DNA from: an uncultured Eubacterium sp.
Lineage (GTDB): Bacteria > Bacillota > Clostridia > Lachnospirales > Lachnospiraceae
Assembly: GCA_910579075.1 (NCBI GenBank)
Contig: CAJTSV010000141.1
Location: forward strand, 1 to 8,184
DNA length: 8,184 bases
Reading direction: 5' to 3'
This document shows positions 6,194 to 8,184 of this stretch, piece after piece. Position 1 is the stretch's first letter; every line of letters begins with the position of its first letter. Under the pieces are notes generated by a model. It had not been told where the DNA came from. It saw nothing but the letters and a program-made list of their open reading frames with translations, and made no database searches. Position numbers and translations under genes: made by a program.

Positions 6194-6868
6194 TTATTCC
6201 TCTATAAGTTCCAGCATCCTGCTTAATTTATTTTCTATAAAATTCATTTTTCTCATCACCATAATTTTCCACAGCCTGTCTTCATTTTCTTTCACCAGAT
6301 TCCACCAAAATCCACATTTTTCTTCATCCAGCCCAAAACGGCGTTCCATATTGTCAATAATATATTCTTTTCTATCATTATAACATACAATCCTGTTAAT
6401 AAACGTCATAAATATTTTACGGATACAGCGTAATTGTTTTCCATCTGCTATTTCTGTCTCTATATATTCATTATCAATATTTGTCAAAATCATATGTTCA
6501 AATACATACTCTGACACTTGCTGAAACTGTTCCAAATCTGTTTTCCGAAGGTATTCTGCATCCTGGTATGGTCTGATTGAATCGTATAAAAACCCTTCCA
6601 GCCATTCTATAAATTTATCATTTCTGCCTTCATTTTGAAAAACAGTTATCAGGCTTTTAATATCTGTATCTTTTTTAACAGCTTCCTGGGTTTCCGCTAA
6701 AAATTCTTTCATATGCCGCATCAAGCCTTCATTATCACCAGAAACCGTCAGTGACTGTCCACTTATATACCGGTCCAGATTATATCCGCTATTTTCAGAT
6801 ATTGCAGCAAATAACTCCTTTAACCTATTCATCCCATTCATTTGAAATTCTGAATTCATATCTTCCAT
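6194..6868 (-). CDS. Hypothetical all-helical protein, second gene of AT-rich pair
   Basis: 224 aa, not recognised. ATG 6868 is supported by GGAG six nt upstream within AAGGAGCGGAG. The reading frame overlaps the end of the preceding gene by 44 nt, so the two are almost certainly one operon and translationally coupled. Later in-frame ATGs (for example 6832) lack a good ribosome-binding site. The sequence appears helical throughout, with charged and aromatic residues (KFIEWLEGFLYDSIRPY, EKCGFWWNLVKENEDRLW), no signal peptide, no membrane segment and no metal or nucleotide motif that I can see. It is probably cytoplasmic and may bind the coiled-coil partner. Base composition is much more AT-rich than the SpoIID-like gene that follows, consistent with horizontal acquisition. 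The distance to the next gene is about 60 nt with no terminator seen. Confidence 0.8.
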   Translation of the reverse strand: MEDMNSEFQMNGMNRLKELFAAISENSGYNLDRYISGQSLTVSGDNEGLMRHMKEFLAETQEAVKKDTDIKSLITVFQNEGRNDKFIEWLEGFLYDSIRPYQDAEYLRKTDLEQFQQVSEYVFEHMILTNIDNEYIETEIADGKQLRCIRKIFMTFINRIVCYNDRKEYIIDNMERRFGLDEEKCGFWWNLVKENEDRLWKIMVMRKMNFIENKLSRMLELIEE

Positions 6869-7817
6869 ATACTTCTCCGCTCCTTCTCACATTTGCTGCA
6901 ATATCATCCATATCATACAGTACTGCGTAATCGGCATCCATCATATCCTTTAATGCCTCATAATAATTGTGCCGAACTGCTCTCTGATAATCATTACTGA
7001 ACCCATCCAGATGAACTTTATATTTCGTGCCGCTTCTATATGATTTCTTAAATCCATCTATAATATTATTGCAATTTTTATAAATTAACTGATTCCAAAC
7101 AGTATCATCATATTTTTTTTCGGTTTTAACTATATACTCCCTAAACCTTTTGCCAGTCGGCGTCAATGAAATCATGCACTTGTCTTTATTTGGCCTGACA
7201 TTAAAATAACCTTCACACCGGCTAAACATATTCCCCAATTCCTGCTCTGAAATTTCAACCTGGTTTTCCAGTTCTTTCAATTCCATTCTGCGCTTTTCAC
7301 TGAGTTTTTTCGAAATATCAGCTAATTTCTGATACTTAGCTGACATATTTTCAAATTCCCTCTCCTCTCTGCGTAACTTTTCCTCCTGTTCATACAATTC
7401 GTATAACATATTTACATGACTTAAATAGGCTGCATCCTTGACCAATTTTTCGAGACTGTGTTCCAGCACTTCTGTAACTGATTCCATAACAACCTGAAAA
7501 GATATCTGGTGCTGCAAGTGAATCAATTCTGATTTTCTGTCTTCTTGTTTCTTCCTGCAATCTATATTTTCTCTTTTTTTCATTTTTTCCTGGCTGGATT
7601 TTTTTATTAAGTCTATCACTTGACCTATATCAAAGCGTTCTTCATATTTTTTATGAAATTTTTCTTCTATTTCCTCTAGTTCATCCAGCTGGCTATTCCT
7701 GACACCTGTCCTTATAAAGCTGTGAACAGACCTCCCAAGTTCATTCACATATTCCTGTTTTTTCTCACTATCTTCATCCTGAAGCATAGAATATTTTTGA
7801 AACTCTGCCCAAATCAT
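6825..7817 (-). CDS. Hypothetical coiled-coil protein with winged-helix-like segment
   Basis: 330 aa, not recognised. ATG 7817 follows AGGAG (7824-7828) with ideal spacing. The N-terminal half is helical and charged. Residues about 138-198 form a strong coiled coil (YEQEEKLRREEREFENM, KKLSEKRRMELKELENQ). Residues about 196-235 (MFSRCEGYFNVR, then CMISLTPTGKRFREYI) look like the strand-wing-strand-helix end of a winged-helix DNA-binding fold; this is inference. The C-terminal part is mixed, with YYEALKDMMDADYAVLYDMDD. There is no signal peptide or membrane span. It is first of a two-gene operon with a 44-nt overlap. AT-rich composition and the IS end just upstream suggest acquired DNA. A coiled coil joined to a winged helix could fit a chromosome- or plasmid-handling protein, a regulator or part of a defence system; none is shown. 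Confidence 0.82.
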   Translation of the reverse strand: MIWAEFQKYSMLQDEDSEKKQEYVNELGRSVHSFIRTGVRNSQLDELEEIEEKFHKKYEERFDIGQVIDLIKKSSQEKMKKRENIDCRKKQEDRKSELIHLQHQISFQVVMESVTEVLEHSLEKLVKDAAYLSHVNMLYELYEQEEKLRREEREFENMSAKYQKLADISKKLSEKRRMELKELENQVEISEQELGNMFSRCEGYFNVRPNKDKCMISLTPTGKRFREYIVKTEKKYDDTVWNQLIYKNCNNIIDGFKKSYRSGTKYKVHLDGFSNDYQRAVRHNYYEALKDMMDADYAVLYDMDDIAANVRRSGEVYGRYEFRISNEWDE

Positions 7818-7832
7818 AGTTTTCTCCTAACT

Positions 7833-7861
7833 ATTGTGCTATTAAAATGCTGATTTTTCAA
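7833..7861 (-). promoter_or_regulatory. Candidate promoter of the AT-rich gene pair
   Basis: On the minus strand TTGAAA (7856-7861), a 17-nt spacer, and CACAAT (7833-7838) give a usable sigma-A promoter with a weak -10. Transcription would start only about 10 nt before the AGGAG site, giving a very short leader. It lies between the IS end and the gene, so the operon could be expressed independently of the IS. Confidence 0.4.
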
Positions 7862-7889
7862 CTTCATAAATCACAGCCATACGGCTTGA

Positions 7890-7908
7890 CCACCGGCTCT
7901 GCCGGTGG
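7890..7908 (-). repeat. Right-end hairpin of the IS element
   Basis: CCACCGG (7890-7896) and CCGGTGG (7902-7908) form a perfect 7-bp stem with a 5-nt loop, extended by an A-T pair (7889/7909). This is the type of subterminal structure that TnpA of IS200/IS605 elements recognises. A smaller GC hairpin, CCCC-TCC-GGGG (7919-7929), lies next to it. Confidence 0.7.
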
Positions 7909-7931
7909 TTTGGATGAACCCCTCCGGGGCA

Positions 7932-7995
7932 TTTTTCGGTACCGCCTATAGGCGGTGTCTAAGCAACCCCTTTTTCGGTGCTGCCTATAGGCAGT
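7932..7995 (-). repeat. Twin 25-nt hairpin repeats, period 39 nt
   Basis: TTTTTCGGT followed by a short palindrome around TATA occurs at 7932-7956 and 7971-7995, with three differences. Stem one is ACCGCC/GGCGGT (7941-7956); stem two is CTGCC/GGCAG (7981-7994) with flanking wobble. One C-G pair in the first is a T-A pair in the second, and an A-T pair becomes G-T, so the structure is kept while the sequence changes. AACCCC precedes the first copy at 7917-7922 and the second at 7965-7970. Confidence 0.8.
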
Positions 7996-8021
7996 ATTTC
8001 ACTAACCTCTGGTACTTGGCT

Positions 8022-8037
8022 GCCTCTTAAAAGAGGC
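8022..8037 (-). repeat. Perfect 16-bp palindrome after tnpA
   Basis: GCCTCTT-AA-AAGAGGC begins 3 nt after the tnpA stop codon. It may stabilise or end the tnpA transcript, although no T-run follows the stem on the minus strand. Confidence 0.55.
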
Positions 8038-8040
8038 TCT

Positions 8041-8184
8041 TTATCCTTCCATTCTACTGCATTCCTCCTGCTCTTCGATGTACTTTTTGATTGTCTCTTC
8101 GTTCACTTGCCCAATCGTCTCGGCATAATATCCTCTTGCCCAAAAATGTCTGCCATACTTGTCCCTGTATTCTGGGTGTCGGTC
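8041..8184 (-). CDS. tnpA: IS200/IS605 transposase TnpA (C-terminal part)
   Basis: The last 47 residues of a Y1 HUH transposase; the 5' part lies beyond the right edge. The frame reads from the window end to TAA at 8041. The segment GRHFWARGYYAETIGQVN followed by KKYIEEQEE is the typical C-terminus. The Tyr of YIEEQ is the expected catalytic nucleophile that attaches to single-stranded DNA, and the Gln four residues later is the expected metal ligand. The HUH motif itself is outside the window. This small transposase (about 150 aa in the family) excises and inserts the element as single-stranded DNA. The visible part is intact, so the copy may be active. Confidence 0.88.
   Translation of the reverse strand, partial: DRHPEYRDKYGRHFWARGYYAETIGQVNEETIKKYIEEQEECSRMEG

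Larger units (their letters stand above)
7886..8184 (-). mobile_element. IS200/IS605-family element, right part
   Basis: Partial element running off the right edge. It holds the 3' end of tnpA and about 155 nt of hairpin-rich DNA. The right end is placed by its hairpin (7890-7908) followed on the minus strand directly by TCAAG (7889-7885), which matches the known position and sequence type of IS200/IS605 right-end cleavage sites (TCAA in IS608). Such elements move as single strands, have no inverted terminal repeats and make no target duplication, so the exact end rests on this inference. No tnpB lies downstream of tnpA within the element. Confidence 0.7.

Overview
The window looks like chromosomal DNA of a gut-type Clostridia bacterium, most likely Lachnospiraceae. 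This is inferred from protein style, not from a database match: a Firmicutes lipoprotein with an LTGC lipobox, a dCache/HAMP chemoreceptor, a Clostridia-type serine recombinase with a SHOCT-like partner, a peptidoglycan-binding SpoIID-like protein, and an IS200/IS605 end. Shine-Dalgarno sites are strong and GGAG-like, and sigma-A promoters are close to consensus. Base composition is uneven: moderate to high GC from the left edge to about 6.1 kb, then clearly AT-rich from about 6.2 to 7.86 kb.

Layout. (1) 1-890: a nested inverted repeat at the left edge, a sigma-A promoter, a small secreted lipoprotein (211-693, +), a bidirectional-looking terminator, and a second promoter very similar to the first. 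(2) 891-2921 (+): a complete methyl-accepting chemotaxis protein. A strong hairpin separates it from the convergent gene. (3) 2968-4721 (-): a compact recombinase operon. It holds an unlisted 36-residue leader ORF built from 11-residue repeats, an overlapping 60-aa SHOCT-like protein, and a complete serine recombinase. The upstream DNA carries 33-bp tandem repeats and a further copy of a quasi-palindromic motif. (4) 4866-6134 (-): a cytoplasmic-looking protein with an Ig/carboxypeptidase-regulatory-like N-terminus, a SpoIID-like middle and a C-terminal peptidoglycan-binding domain. (5) 6194-7817 (-): two overlapping AT-rich genes of unknown function, one all-helical and one coiled-coil with a winged-helix-like segment. 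(6) about 7886-8184 (-): the right end of an IS200/IS605-type element, with the C-terminus of its Y1 transposase TnpA and a 155-nt hairpin-rich 3' region.

How the genes relate. The lipoprotein and chemoreceptor have matching promoters and may be expressed together at the cell surface. The recombinase operon and the IS end are two independent mobility signals flanking the accessory genes. The most unusual points are the repeat-coded leader ORF and operator-like repeats of the recombinase operon, the covarying twin hairpins in the IS 3' region, and the unrecognised AT-rich gene pair beside the IS. No RNA genes or CRISPR arrays were seen.
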